Positions 1 to 11,769 are shown, numbered from the stretch's first letter. The stretch: DNA of 64,000 bases from Adiantum capillus-veneris (GCA_014529385.2 CM043942.1:31738469-31802468); one strand, 5' to 3'. Notes: generated from the letters alone by a model not told the origin. Numbers and translations: made by a program.

Positions 1-1002
1 TTTATTCTTTAACCTTGCATCTTTCAATTGTTCTATTGCATTCTCAATATCTTGAGGCCTTCTTTCTAACTGTTGTATACGCAAAGCAAGAAGGTCTTCC
101 TTACTCATTCCATCTTTCCAAGGTAATACATTCCATGTTCGAATTACATTCTCAATTGGCATTATAGGTTTTTGACCATACACCAACTCAAAAGGCATAT
201 AACCACCAATAGCTGAGCTATGAGTTGTACTATCAGCCCATAAAGCATAAGGAAATAACCTAGGCCATTCTCCCATTTTACCTTTGGACAACTTAGCCAA
301 AGATTTAATGATAGGAGGATGCCCACTCTCCGATTTACCATTTTCCTCATCATTATATGCAGTAGTGAGAGCAAGTTTAATGCCCAACCTAGAGAAAAAC
401 TCCCTTGCTTTGTCAGCGTCCAACTCACCCCTGTCCACTGTTATTTTCCCAACACAACCATAACGGCTAATTACATCATCCAAGAGGAACTTACATACCC
501 CTTCTGTGCTTTTTGTTCTTAGAGTAGGACCTTCAACTTGATTAGTTAAGTCTTCTCGTGCAAGCACTATGTATCTCATTTTCCATAAGCCCAATGGCAT
601 TGTAACGAGATCTACTACCCACTTGTAATGCATGGCCAATGGGCAAGTAGGGTGCAACCCATCATGATGACGTACATTTGAATAGGTTGGACACGACTTC
701 ACAAAGTGAGATACATCTTTATACATACCTTTCCACCAATACCTCTCTTTCATGTTAGTAAAGGTGGCCCATACACCTCTATGTCCAGCATAAAGACTCT
801 CAAGAAAGTTTTTCATAAGCTCATTTTGAGCGTCCTTAACATTCGCGAGTCTCATCGGCATTCCATTTATTTGTTTTGTACACTTCCATAAGTACCCATC
901 CTTCAAAAAGTATCCATAGGCCTTTCTCCGTATTCTTTTCAACTCTTGATCAATCCACCCTTCTTGCCTTGTCAAATTGCTCACATAGTGTCCAATAAGC
1001 AA
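1..1002 (-). pseudogene. gypsy integrase (zinc-binding and catalytic core), open to window edge
   Basis: The minus strand is open in one frame from about 1002, just after an in-frame TAG, down to position 1. It reads through an H2C2-like region (VSHFVKSCPTY near 700-720) and then the DD(35)E core. The first Asp is in WVVDLVTMPLG, the second in VDRGELDADKA, and the Glu in NGKSESGH, so all three catalytic residues are present. The core is followed by a PFELVYGQKP segment typical of plant gypsy integrases. Integrase inserts the cDNA copy into host DNA. No start codon is expected because it is normally cleaved from a Pol polyprotein. The C-terminal end lies beyond the window. Confidence 0.85.
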
Positions 1003-1004
1003 CT

Positions 1005-2514
1005 AGTCACCTTGATATAGGTCCTTTGTAAATAACTCAAGTGCATTTGACCGAAAAACATGATCACCCTTGGCATAAGAGATACTATAGAACTATGTGC
1101 CTTCATCATCACCCTCGACAACCATGTCTTCTTCATTTTCATACCTTGCTCGTGAAATCATATTCGCAATTGGATTATCTTTCCCTACAATATGCTTAAA
1201 TTCTAGATTCAAGGACTTTATGTATGCAATCCATCTCAACATAGCAATGTCGGGAGTTGAGCAGCTTGTGATCATTCCAAGAAGGGGTAAACAATCAGTC
1301 TCCACTATTACATTTGCTCCTATCAAATACTCTTTGTCACATTACAAAGCTATGACTACTCCCCATAACTCTCATTTTACCTGTGGATAGTTGCATTGAC
1401 GAGCACTTAGGACTTTTGCTCCAAATCTCACCACATACCGCTTACAATCATCATCGTTTAGCCCAATTGCCCATCCATTTCCTATGGGGCTAGTATCCAC
1501 TCTCACAATTACAAATCTTCCACATTCATAGTTTGCTTTCCTCAAAGTTGGAGACATAAGCAGCAACTTCTTTAATTTTCTCATGGCATGAGTATGCATT
1601 TCTTCCCATTGAAACTTTTGGTTCTTTCTCAAAAGTTGATACAAAGGTTCTGCCACATGTGCATAGTGCGGAATCCAGATAACATAAAACACGCATGCAC
1701 CCAAGAACCTTTGAACCTCAGTGACATTTTAACATTTCTCTTTCATTCTCTGAATTACATCAATCTTTGTAGGATAAGGCCTTCTACCATATGGCCCGAA
1801 CATATATCCCACAATAAGAACTTCGCTCACACCAAACACTGAATTTTGGCCAGACAAGGTAAGGTTCACCTCTTCCAACCTTGACAAGATATTATCACAA
1901 TCATTGATATGGTTTGCCACATACTTGCGGCATCCCCTCAAGTCCAGATCCACATCTATACTACTTACATCACATCCTTTGATTGACACATCATCAAGGA
2001 AAGGCATTGTAGTTTGCGATATGAAGTCATGTAGGACTTTGTTCATAACATTCATCATATGTGCAACTGAATTAGTTGCCCCCTGAGTTAAGGTGCACAT
2101 CCTTACTAAACCCAAGGGTGTCCTCATGGTAGTTAGGTCCCTGCTTTCCATTTCTAGTTGGAACTGATCATACCCTGAGTACAAATCTCCCATAGAATAT
2201 ATTGCCCTTCCTGCAAATGCCTCTGCAAACTCATCGACAATTGGCCCTATACCCACATTTCTGACTGTCACCTTATTTACAGGTTGCATATCCTGAATAA
2301 AGCGTAATAAACCATTTCTTTTCGGAGCTGTAAACCAACTGTTTGAATATGGAGCACAAGAAGGCTCCAAAATACCCATCTTGATCTTTTCATTAAGCAA
2401 CTCAATGAGTTTTGGCAAATGAGCCTTTGGAACAAGAATGGGCCTCAAGTTCCAAGGTACATGAGGGATAGTGAAGATCACCATAGGAGCAACATGCAAT
2501 GGATGGATCAACAC
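1005..2514 (-). pseudogene. gypsy reverse transcriptase and RNase H, interrupted
   Basis: From 2514 to 1729 the minus strand encodes the RT palm and fingers: VPKAHLPKLIELLNEKI, then RFIQDMQPVN, then DLYSGYDQFQL, and the catalytic motif FLDDVSIKG, a variant of the YxDD box. From 1704 to 1372 comes the connection and the start of RNase H (FVIVRVDTSPIGNGWAIG, with the first catalytic Asp). From 1326 to 1093 comes the end of RNase H (VIVETDCLPLLG, then the FKHIVGKDNPIANMISR tail). Stops near 1710, 1340 and 1003 break the frame. The enzyme would copy the genomic RNA to cDNA and degrade the template. Confidence 0.88.
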
Positions 2515-2517
2515 ACC

Positions 2518-3151
2518 CTATCTCATAGGGCTCAAATGCAAAAGCTTTTCTTGTTTGGCAAGCATGCCTTCAAAGCATACCTTTTCAGCTTTTGCCAAAT
2601 TGTCCTCACAACCACCCTTTAACTTCTTCAAAGAATCCTCTGTGAACTTGTGTTCAATCTTGCTTGGGTCACAAAGGCTAGGTTGCAAAGTAGCTTGCTC
2701 CATCTTATTTGTGCAATCCTTTGATAGAGGTAATGCCATTGGTTTCACTTTCTTTGCCACAGACGTATACTTAGTCTCCACTCATACATCAACACATTGA
2801 GCATTTTTAAAATCCACAATGACCTTGTACATTTATATTGAGCATACTTTCACGACCTCACTTCCCATACGCAAATTGCAATCCACTAAAGACTCCAAGT
2901 CTTGCATAGTATCCACAAACGAACACTCATCAAACACACCACAATGCATTCACCATCTTCTAGCAAGCCATTCATCTTCAAACCTCTTTGTACACTATTT
3001 ACATGTTGTCGTTCACCCCGCTTTAATTCCTCACATTTTGTAAAAGCAATAGATCCATAGGTTGTGAATCCTACAAAACCTGTAGAAAATGTTTCCTTTG
3101 CATATACATCATGCCATAACTTTTCTCTTCTTCCACCACTGCAATCCCGCT
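2518..3151 (-). pseudogene. gypsy protease-RT linker, degenerate
   Basis: This piece lies between protease and RT of the same element. An open segment from 2781 to 2518 gives a lysine-rich stretch (METKYTSVAKKVKPMALPL) with no recognised motif. The part from 2782 to 3151 has no clear open frame. It is annotated only because its place in the element is clear. Confidence 0.5.
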
Positions 3152-3718
3152 CTACAACGGTACATGGCCAAAACCCCTCATATCGCTATAGTCCTTGAAT
3201 TCTTTGTTTGTCTTTGGCAAGGGTTGCTCTCTAAAACTTTCATGATTCCTTTCATGGTCCACACAAACAGTAAGAAACTGTACTATACGCTTCCCATCCC
3301 TGCTCCTTATCCTTGCATAAGCTGGCCCATCGTCCATTACCTTGGTTTCCATGCGAGTAGCAGTGATGTATGGCTGCCCAAGGATAAGACAGTATGTAGA
3401 CATCTCTTGTACAAAGAAATTTTGGTTATCTTTCACATCCCCTATAGTCACCTTAACAATTGGACGAGCTCCGTACAGCTCCCCTGATGAGTTGTTTGCT
3501 GCACCAATCATCCATCCATGATTTATGTCAATTGGCCATTTTCCTTTTTGATAAAGACTCTTTGACATAAGGTTAATCTCTAACCCATGATCTATCAACG
3601 CAATGTATGGCTCTTCTAACTCTTCCACTTTTACCAGGGTTTCAGTAGTTTCTCTTGCCCAATGACTCTTCAAGTAGCAACCCTTGTGAGTGGTCTCAAC
3701 TTCATTTTCGCTATCCAA
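3152..3718 (-). pseudogene. gypsy retropepsin-like aspartic protease with DHG active site
   Basis: The reading frame contains IALIDHGLEINLMS, which aligns with the D-T/S-G active-site loop of retroviral-type aspartic proteases, followed about 60 residues later by YCLILGQPYITATRME, the hydrophobic-hydrophobic-G flap and helix block. The Thr/Ser of the triad is replaced by His (D-H-G). DHG loops occur in some plant gypsy families, from memory, so this may be a family trait and not decay. The protease would cut the Gag-Pol polyprotein. There is no start codon of its own to look for. Confidence 0.75.
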
Positions 3719-3944
3719 GAAGCGAACGTGTTTTACTCCTCCCCTAGACTTGTAGCATCCAACAATAGTTTCATCACCTTGTTCGCCATAGACCTATACT
3801 CGCTATGCATTTAAAGTCGCTCCTTCATCCTGTACATGGATAGATTCAGTAAGAGATTGTTGCTTCCTCTTTATGATATCAGTTATTTCTTCATGGAATT
3901 CCTGCTTTGCTATACCAAGGACCTCACCCAAGGTTAATTGCACC

Positions 3945-4593
3945 TTACCATTTAGAATCCTCTCTTCCAAAGCCTTTTTGAGATCTATTGTTGCCTCTAT
4001 ATCGGATTGGAGTTTGTAGGCCAGACCCTTTGCTTTGGATTTTGTTCCTTCTTCTTTTCTTTAGAGGCTTCTTGCATAGGCACTTTAGGGACATGCATCT
4101 GTTGTGGGGAAGGTGATTGAAGAGGCACTGTGTCATTTATGCCTCCACTCCTCGTCGCCCATTTTGAAGGCCCTTTATCCCCATTCTCGCTCCTATGTTT
4201 CTCTTCAACAATGGCCTCATTTTCTTGACATTTGGCAATGTATGCATGCACTGACAAAGAGTCCACAGGGTCATTCCAACCTATTTCAAGCCGAATGCAA
4301 TCTCCAGCTTCATGTAAAACCTCTATAGTCATTTTACCCTTCATAGCAGACTCTATAGCGCATGGCCATAGCTCTCCAATACCATTAGATTCCTCTTCTC
4401 CAAATTTGACTATTTCTTCAACTAGTTTCTTCATCCCGCCTTTCCCAAAGTTTGTCCCCAAGAGCTTACCTGTTTCACTTAAGTGAATTTTTCCATCTTT
4501 AAAGAAAAAAAGCTCCTTTTCAAAATCATCTTTAAAACTTTCACGATCCCTCCTTCCATGGTCAGTACTATCACACCATATGCATCTATTCAC
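3945..4593 (-). pseudogene. gypsy gag C-terminal region with broken zinc knuckle
   Basis: The frame from 4593 begins NRCIWCDSTDHGRRDRESF, which fits the CX2CX4HX4C retroviral zinc knuckle except that the last Cys is Arg (CGT for TGT, one transition). It continues as a charged segment (FEKELFFFKDGKIHLSETGK) and a lysine-rich tail. A second open frame at 3945-4136 continues the tail in a shifted frame. The nucleocapsid part of Gag would bind genomic RNA. Loss of the fourth zinc ligand should disable the knuckle. It lies between the repeat-bearing gag (4586-5360) and the protease, as expected. Confidence 0.7.
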
Positions 4594-4876
4594 AAAGCCT
4601 TCTCTGTTTTGAGGTCTTTGCCCTGTAGATTGTCCTGATGGTTGTCCCTTTTCTTCTAGCCTTGTAAGCTTTAGCTTTAGCTTTAGCTCTAGCTTTAGCT
4701 CTAGCTTTAGCTCTAGCTTTAGCTCTAGCTTTAGCTCTAGCTTTAGCTCTAGCTTTAGCTCTAGCTTTAGCTCTAGCTTTAGCTCTAGCTTTAGCTCTAG
4801 CTTTAGCTCTAGCTTTAGCTCTAGCTTTAGCTCTAGCTTTAGCTCTAGCTCTCTTGCATTCCCTTGACAATATCAT
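4586..4876 (-). pseudogene. gypsy gag segment with expanded RAKA repeat
   Basis: The minus-strand frame encodes about 15 tandem copies of Arg-Ala-Lys-Ala, flanked by MILSRECKR on one side and KARRKGTTIRTIYRAKT on the other. It sits between the gag core and the zinc knuckle of the same element. A strongly basic arginine/lysine/alanine segment could add nucleic-acid binding, but simple expansion of a short DNA repeat explains it without any selection. The 12-bp DNA unit is listed separately. Confidence 0.6.
4667..4852. repeat. 12-bp minisatellite (AGCTCTAGCTTT)n
   Basis: About 14 nearly perfect copies of AGCTCTAGCTTT lie head to tail, preceded by a few AGCTTT hexamers that look like the seed of the array. 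The unit is a multiple of three, so it stays in frame in gag. Near-identity of the units implies recent expansion or ongoing homogenisation, in contrast to the decayed flanks. Confidence 0.95.
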
Positions 4877-4976
4877 CTAGAATGAACTTGTCACTCTTTG
4901 GAACCACAATAACAGGCTTTATGGGACTCTCAGGAACACTTGGGACTTGAGTAGGGTTGACTATGATCTTGTCTCT

Positions 4977-5360
4977 TCATCGTTGTTGCTTCGTTAGCAG
5001 CAAAATGGCGTCTTCAACTTCATTCCAATTAGTCTTCAAGCCTTGTTCCGCATTCTTATCCTCAAGTAGTAGCTCTAACTTCTCTTGAATCTCTTTACCT
5101 GCGACCTGCAAAAAGAGCTCCGTCTTCTCTGAGTTTGGGGTAGCCTTTTTTGTCCTTGAAAGTTGATCATAACGGCGTTCGAATTCCCCTAGCAGTTTGG
5201 TAGGCGAAAGCCCCTCTTTTGGCCGAACTACCCACTCTAAAAATTTCCTCTTTGTTACCCTTTCTGAGTCCTCCATAAAATACTCTTCTTTTAAGGCTAA
5301 CTTAAATGCTTTCCAAGTTGCCCCATGCTCATTTCTTATTCCCTTTACATGCTCTATCAC
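4977..5360 (-). pseudogene. gypsy gag core (retrotransposon gag domain)
   Basis: The frame reads GATWKAFKLALKEEYF, then KRKFLEWVVRPKEGLSPTKLLGEFERRYDQL, whose parts match the conserved pattern of plant gypsy Gag capsid domains (W-x-x-F-x-x-x-L-x-x-x-F and later F-x-x-x-Y/F-x-x-L). The segment opens with GTG-ATA and is preceded by a stop, so the N-terminal half of Gag is missing or in another frame. Gag would form the cytoplasmic virus-like particle that packages the RNA. Confidence 0.75.
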
Positions 5361-5400
5361 TTAGCTCTCTATTCCATTCCAATTATGTTTTCCTAATATA

Positions 5401-6239
5401 TAATCTAGTATATGCTTATTTTATTATAGTGGTAAAAGTATTAAATGCTCGATGTACTTAGTAAAGTTAGTTTATAGACTGAGCTCTAAGTGTTATTTCT
5501 TAATTGCGTTATTTTTTATCCAATTAGCGTCCTTTTGAGCTTACCCATTTGTAGGGAAAACACTTATCAAATATCATATTGACCAATTAGGTGAATCTTG
5601 AAGGGAACTAGTTTGCCTTGATTGCTTCACTATGTATATGGTAAGAAGTAAAAAATTGATAGTACTGTGGATTTTACCGCATGGCATAGCTTTTGATGAA
5701 GGCTCCACAGCATCTTTCCTCAAATATTTCGCCATAAGCTCTACAACCTCGCATCACAAATGAGATTTTGCATTAAAAAAAGTATGGATGTAAAAATTTC
5801 CACATTATAATAAAAACGGAGCAAGATGCATTTTGTGCATTTGCAATGCTTGTGCCAAAAAAAAAAAACCCACACATATGTATGGTGTGGAGCTGGCACA
5901 GTTCTCCACATTTATAAAGATACCGTAAGGAATGTGCCCTTCCCCCGCCACTTGTATCCCCTCCAGTGTTGAAGGGGGACTTATGCTTCTCCTTCAGTGT
6001 TGGAGGGACTTTTTATTGTAGAATATCATAATTGTACAAGGAAGAACTCATTACTGATGTTTAATAAAGACATGTATCATTCCACATTGCCATGTCTTGT
6101 TCTATTGTCCGTGTGTCCCTTTGTTGGGCATAACAAGTTGTTGTCACCTTCATCTGAAATCTTTTCAACAAAAATGATATAAATTCATTGCTTTATTGTA
6201 TACATGATGTAATCTAAGAACTTTGACATCACATAGAGG
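5401..6239. other. AT-rich spacer, no gene seen
   Basis: No coding pattern was recognised on either strand. A short duplicated phrase (CTCCAGTGTTGAAGGGGGAC and CTTCAGTGTTGGAGGGAC) lies at about 5960-6012. This could hold the 5' LTR of the left gypsy element, but no TG...CA boundaries or primer-binding site could be recognised. Confidence 0.5.
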
Positions 6240-9200
6240 AAATCAAAACACAAAATATGAGTGTACCTTTGCTATTCGTCATCTGCATGAAGCACAATGC
6301 TGGATGGATCGGTTGCCAGACCTCTCTTGCGTCGTTGCATCACCTTCCCACCATTATGTGTTGCTCGACTTTTGCCAACATGTTGACTCTCACATTCACT
6401 TTTTCTATCATGCATACCAAAACCTACATTACTTTTGATGTCCGTGGTCTTACAGTAGGTTGAATCTTTTGGATGGTTCCTGGTTGCCCTTGTGGAGAAA
6501 ATCTTGCAATCAGGAGAGAGGCCATCGTTTCGTGTCCACCGAAAACTACCCCTTTGGGCCAAATCTTGCAATCGGTGCATTCTAGCTCCGGATGGGAAGC
6601 TTTTTGAGAAGTTTTGGTGCTCTCTAAACTGCACCACATGCTTTCAAGATGCACGCGTACGTGATTGCATCAGGAGAGAGGCCCTCGATTTGCATCGACT
6701 AAAAACAACCTAAAGATTTATGCCCTACTCCTCTTTTGCATATCCCACAATTGATACACTCCAAGAGATGATGTTCCGGACAGGAAGCTCCTCAAGCACT
6801 TTTTGTGCTTTCTGAAGTGCACCACATTTGGCATACATATCGAGAAAGGCATGCCAAGCATGACATTTTTTGCAACAACCCTCGGACTAACAATATCATA
6901 AGTGAATTTCTAAAGTGCACCACATTTAGCAAACATGTCAACCTAGGCATTCCCAAGAATGACATCTTTTTCAACATTTCCCGAATAACAATATCAGTGT
7001 GAATTTTTATGCACATATCAGCAACTTGTGTAGAGCCACATGCCTTCAAGATGCACGCGTATGTGAGTGCATCAGGAGAGAGGCCATCACTTTGCATCCG
7101 CTAAAAACAACCTAGAGATTTTTGGTCCTGCTCATGTTGCACATATCCCGTAATCAATGCACTCCAAGAGACCACATTCCAGACATAAATGTCCTCAAGT
7201 ACTTTCTGTGCTCCCTAAAGTACAACAGATTTGGCCTACATATCGACAAAGGCATCGCGAAGCACAATAGTTTTTTGCAACAACCCGAGACTAACCATAT
7301 CAGAGTGAATTTTGAAGTCCACATCAGCATCGTGCATAGAGCCACATCCTTCAAGATGCACGTGTAGGTGATTTCATCTGGACAAAGGCCCTCACTTTGC
7401 ATCCACTGAACATAGCCTAGAGCTTTTTGGCCCTGCTCTTGTGGTGCATATCTTGCAATCAGTGATTGACATACATATCGACCAAGGCAGTGCAAAGTAT
7501 GACATCATTTTTCAATAGCCTTTAACTAACAATACAATTGTGATTTTTTGTGCCCACATCAGCATCTTGCGTAGAGCCACATGCTTTCAAGATGCATACG
7601 TAGCTGATTGCATCTGGAGAGAGGCCCTCGCTTCGCATATGCTGAAAACAGACTGGAGTTTTTTGGCCCTACCCTGTGTGGAGAATCCTTCAATCAGTGC
7701 ATTGTCCAAACTCTGGACAAAAAGCTCCTTGAGCACTTTTTGTGCTCTCTTAAGGGCACCACATTTAGCAAACACGTCAACCAAGGCATTGTGCACGATA
7801 CCCTTTTTCAACAACCCTTGACTAACAATATGAGCAAGAATTTTCATGCCCATATCAGTATCTTGCATAGAACCACGTGCCTTCTAGATGCACGCGTATA
7901 TGATTGCACCTAGAGAGAAGTCCTTGCTTTGCATTGGTCGCTGGAATCAGCCTGGAGCTCTCTGGCCCTGCTTCTGTTGTGCATATCCCGTAATCAATGC
8001 ACGACATTCTGGACAGAAGGTCCTCAAGAGCTTTGTGTGCTTTACAAAATGCACCACATTTGGCATACATATCGACCAAGGCCTTGCCAAGCACAACAAT
8101 CTTTTGCAACAACCCCTCAGTAATAATATCAGAGTAGATTTTTAAGCCCATATCAACATCTTGCGTAGAGTCGCATGCCTTCAAGATGCATGCGTAGGTG
8201 ATTGCATATGGACAGAGGCCCTCGCCTTGCATTAGCATCTGGTGTAGAGCCACATTAACTCATACGTAGGTGATTGCATCTGGAGAGAGGCCCTCACTTC
8301 GCATCTGCTGAAAACAGATTAGCACATCTCTTTTCAGCAGCCTTAGACTAACAACATCATTGTGAATTTTTGTGTCTATATCAGCATCTTGTGTAGAGCC
8401 ACAATGTGCATGCCTTTAAGATGCACGCGTAGGTGATTGCGTCTGGGGATAGGCCCTTGCTACCCACCAGCTGAAAACAACCCACAGCTTCCGAGCCCTG
8501 TCTAGGCTTATCCTGCAAAATCAGTGCATTCCACAAGATGAAATCTTGCACGGTAACCTTGTCAAAGACTTGATAGGTGCACCGCACTTGACATACTTAC
8601 TGACCAACATTTTCCCCAAGTATGCATTTTTTTCAAGTAACTCACTATCTCAAATATCAGCATGAATGCTATTGCCTTGGTACAAAACCTTCTCCTTAGC
8701 ACAGTCTTTAAGTGAGCTAACAAAAGAAAGACTCGTTCTCTTGCTCTTGAATTTTGCTTGTCTAGCCTTTATTGCTGCTTGCTTGGGGGTGTTGCGAGAG
8801 AAAATGGATGTGTGTGGAGCAAGGCATTGCCAAGCACAAAAAATTTTGCAAGAACCCTTTGCTAACAATATCAAAGCAAATATTTAAGCCCATATCAACA
8901 TCTTGGGTAGAGCCACATGCCTCCATGCATAGGTGATTGCATCTTTGCTAAGCATATCCTGCAATCAGTGTGTTCCACAAGACTACGTCCCATACAGTAA
9001 GCGCATCAAACACTTGTTGCGCACTAACAACACTTGACATACATACTGACCAACATTTTTCCAAGTATGCATTCTTTTCAAGTTACCCACTATCGTGAAT
9101 ATCAGCATGAATCCTAGTGCCTTGATACAGAAGGTCAAGATGCATGCGTATGTGATTACATCTAGAGAGAAGCTCTTGCTTTGCATCCATTGAAAATAGC

Positions 9201-11690
9201 CTTGAGATTTTTGGCCTGCTCTTGTTACACGCATCCCTTAATCAATGCACTCCAAGAGAAAACAATCCGGATAAAAAGCTCCTCGAGCACTTTTTGTGCT
9301 TTTTGAAGTGTCCCACATTCAGCATACATATCAAGCAAGGCATAGCAAATCACGAAAGTTTTTTGAAAAAGCAGTGCATTCCAAGAGACGCTGTTTCAAA
9401 CAAAAAGCTCCTCAAGCACTATTTATGCTTTCTCAAGTGCACCACATTTGGCATACACATTGACCAAGGCAATGCCGAGCACATCGGTTTTCAGTAGCCT
9501 CTGACTAACAATATCATAGTGAATATTTGTGTGCATATCAGCATCTTGCGTAGAGCCACAATGCACCTGCCTTTCAAATGCACGTGTAGGTGATTGCATC
9601 TGGAGGCAGCAGGCCCTCACTATGCATCAGGTGAAAACAGCCCACAACTTCCTAGCCTTGTCTCGGTTGGGCATATCCTGCAATCAGTGCATTCCACTAG
9701 ATGACATCTCGCATAGTAACCTCGTCAAATATTTTTTGTGCGGTGCACCACACTTGACATACATATTGACCAACAATTTTCCCAAGTATGCATTCTTTTC
9801 AAGTAACCAACCCACTATCGCAAATATCAGCATAACTGTTACTGCCTTGGTACAAAACCTTCTCCTTAGCACAATCTTTAAGTGAGCTCACAAAAGGAAG
9901 ATTCATCTTGTTACTCTTTATTTTTGCTTGTGTAGCCTTTATTGTTGCTTGCTTGGCGACGTTTCAAGAGAAAATGGATGTGTGTGGAGCAAGAAATTGC
10001 CAAGCACAACAATTTTTGCAAAAACCCTTGGTTAACAATATCATAGAAAATATTTAAGCCCATATCAGCATCTTGGGTAGATCCAAATGCCTTTAAGATG
10101 CATGCATAGGTGATTGCATATGGACAGAAGCCCTCACTTTGCAATCGCTAAAAACAGCCTAAAGCTTTGTAGCCGTGGCGCTCCTATTGTGCGTATCCTG
10201 CAATCACTGCATTCCAAGAGATGCCACTTCGAACAATAAGCTCCTCAAGCACTTTTTGTGCTTTCTGCATACATGCCAAGGTAGTGCCAAGTACACTGTT
10301 TTTTCCAACAATGTCAATTATTTTTCCCATATCAGCATCTTGCATAACGCCACATGCCTTCAAGCTACAAGTGTAGATGAATGCATTTGGAGAGCTTCCT
10401 TCTCTTTGCATGTGCTGAAAATAGCCCAAAGTTTCATGGCCCTACCGCTATTGGGCAATATCCCGCGATCAAAGCATTCCAAGAGACGACATTCAAGAGA
10501 GGAAGCTCGTCAAGCACTTTTTGTAAAAACAGTCTAGAGCTTCCTGCCTTGCCACTATTGAGCATATCCCGCGATCAAAGCATTCCAAGAGATGACATTC
10601 TAGACAGGAAGCCCATATAAGCATTTGCATAACGCCACATGCCTTCAAGATACAAGCATAGTTGAATGCATTTGGAGACCTTCCTTCTCTTTGCATGTGC
10701 TGAAAATCCCAAAGTTTCCTGGCCCTGCCGCTATTGGGCAATATCCCGTGATCAAGAGACGACATTCCGAAGAGGAAGCTCGTCAAGCACTTTTTGTGAA
10801 AACGGTCCAGAGCTTCCTGGCCCTGCCACTATTGAGCATATCCCACAATCAAAGCATTCCAAGAGATGACATTTTGGAGAGGAAGCTCGTCTAGCACTTT
10901 TCGTGCTTCATGAAGTACACCACATTTGTCATACATGTTAGCCAAGGCAGTGCCAAGCACTTTTTGTGAAAACAGTTCAGAGCTTCCTGCCACGATCAAA
11001 GCATGTTAGCCAAGGCAGTGCCAATAACCTCTCTCTCTTTTGTGAAAACAGTCCAGAGCATATCCCGCAATCAAAGCAATCCAAGAGATGACATTCTGGA
11101 GAGGAAGCTCGTCTAGCACTTTTTGTTGCTTCATGAAGTACACCACATTTGTCATACATGTTAGCCAAGGCAGTGCCAAGCACGTCCAGAGCCTCCTGCC
11201 GCAATCAAAGCATGTTAGCCAAGGTAGTGCCAATAACCTCTCTCTCTTTTGTGAAAACAGTCCAGAGCATATCCCGCAATCAAAGCAATCCAAGAGATGA
11301 CATTCTGGAGAGGAAGCTCGTCTAGCACTTTTTGTGCTTCATGAAGTACAAAACATTTGTCATACATGTTAGCCAAGGCAGTGCCAAGCACTTTTTGTGA
11401 AAACAGTCCAAAGCTTCCTGCCGCGATCAAAGCATGTTAGCCAAGGCAGTGCCAATAACCTCTCTCTCTTTTGTGAAAACAGTCCAGAGCATATCCCGCA
11501 ATCAAAGCAATCCAAGAGATGACATTCTGGAGAGGAAGCTCGTCTAGCACTTTTTGTGCTTCATGAAGTACACCACATTTGTCATACATGTTAGCCAAGG
11601 CAGTGCCAAGCACTTTTTGTGAAAACAGTTCAGAGCTTCCTGCCGCGATCAAAGCATGTTAGCCAAGGCAGTGCCAATAACCTCTCTCTC
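6240..11690 (-). pseudogene. decayed PPR (pentatricopeptide repeat) array
   Basis: On the minus strand, fragments of PLS-type PPR motifs recur in changing frames. Recurrent blocks are MQSEGL(C/S)PDAITYACILKAC, GSTQDADMG, ALVDMYAKCGAL..AQKVLEEL and WNALIAGYAQ. The DNA matching the SPDA-TYACILKA block recurs about 14 times, many of them about 300 bp apart, which is the length of one P-L-S triplet (about 101 residues). No frame stays open for more than one or two motifs. Intact plant PPR proteins of this class bind organellar RNA and often guide C-to-U editing. Examples with long readable pieces are 7855-8253, 7587-7868 and 10184-10429. No DYW or E domain was found. It is either one long dead gene with duplications or several tandem dead genes. 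Confidence 0.8.
10480..11690. repeat. ~220-bp tandem repeat derived from a PPR motif pair
   Basis: The block beginning AAGAGATGACATTCTGGAG and running through GCTCGTCTAGCACTTTTTGT to a CATGTTAGCCAAGGCAGTGCC end occurs in full at about 10858, 11083, 11291 and 11512, and in shorter form at about 10489, 10588 and 10750. Spacing is about 208-225 bp. On the minus strand each unit encodes LGTALANMYDKCGVLHEAQK and then VLDELPLQNVISWIALIAGYA, so a piece of a PPR gene has become a satellite-like repeat. The last copies are nearly identical, showing recent duplication. Confidence 0.85.
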
Positions 11691-11717
11691 TTTCTTCTGC
11701 GTTTTAGTGCACAACGC

Positions 11718-11720
<3 letters not shown>

Positions 11721-11767
<47 letters not shown>
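11721..11767. repeat. (CT)n microsatellite
   Basis: About 23 uninterrupted CT dinucleotides follow directly on the last PPR-derived repeat unit. Confidence 0.97.

Positions 11768-11769
<2 letters not shown>

Larger units (their letters stand above)
1..5400 (-). mobile_element. Ty3/gypsy LTR retrotransposon, partial (cut by left edge)
   Basis: Read on the minus strand, this stretch carries gag (from about 5360), a zinc-knuckle region, an aspartic protease, reverse transcriptase, RNase H and integrase in the order that defines Ty3/gypsy elements; in copia the integrase would precede RT. The integrase runs into position 1, so the 3' LTR lies outside the window. No 5' LTR or primer site was recognised to the right of gag. 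Several stops and frame changes separate the domains, so the copy is not coding-competent, yet each domain is easily read. The RT active site is of the F-L-D-D form. Confidence 0.9.

Noticed and set aside
4870-4979. Possible direct-repeat (CRISPR-like) array in the AGCTCTAGCTTT zone
   Set aside because: Units are contiguous with no spacers, and the genome is plant nuclear; it is a minisatellite.
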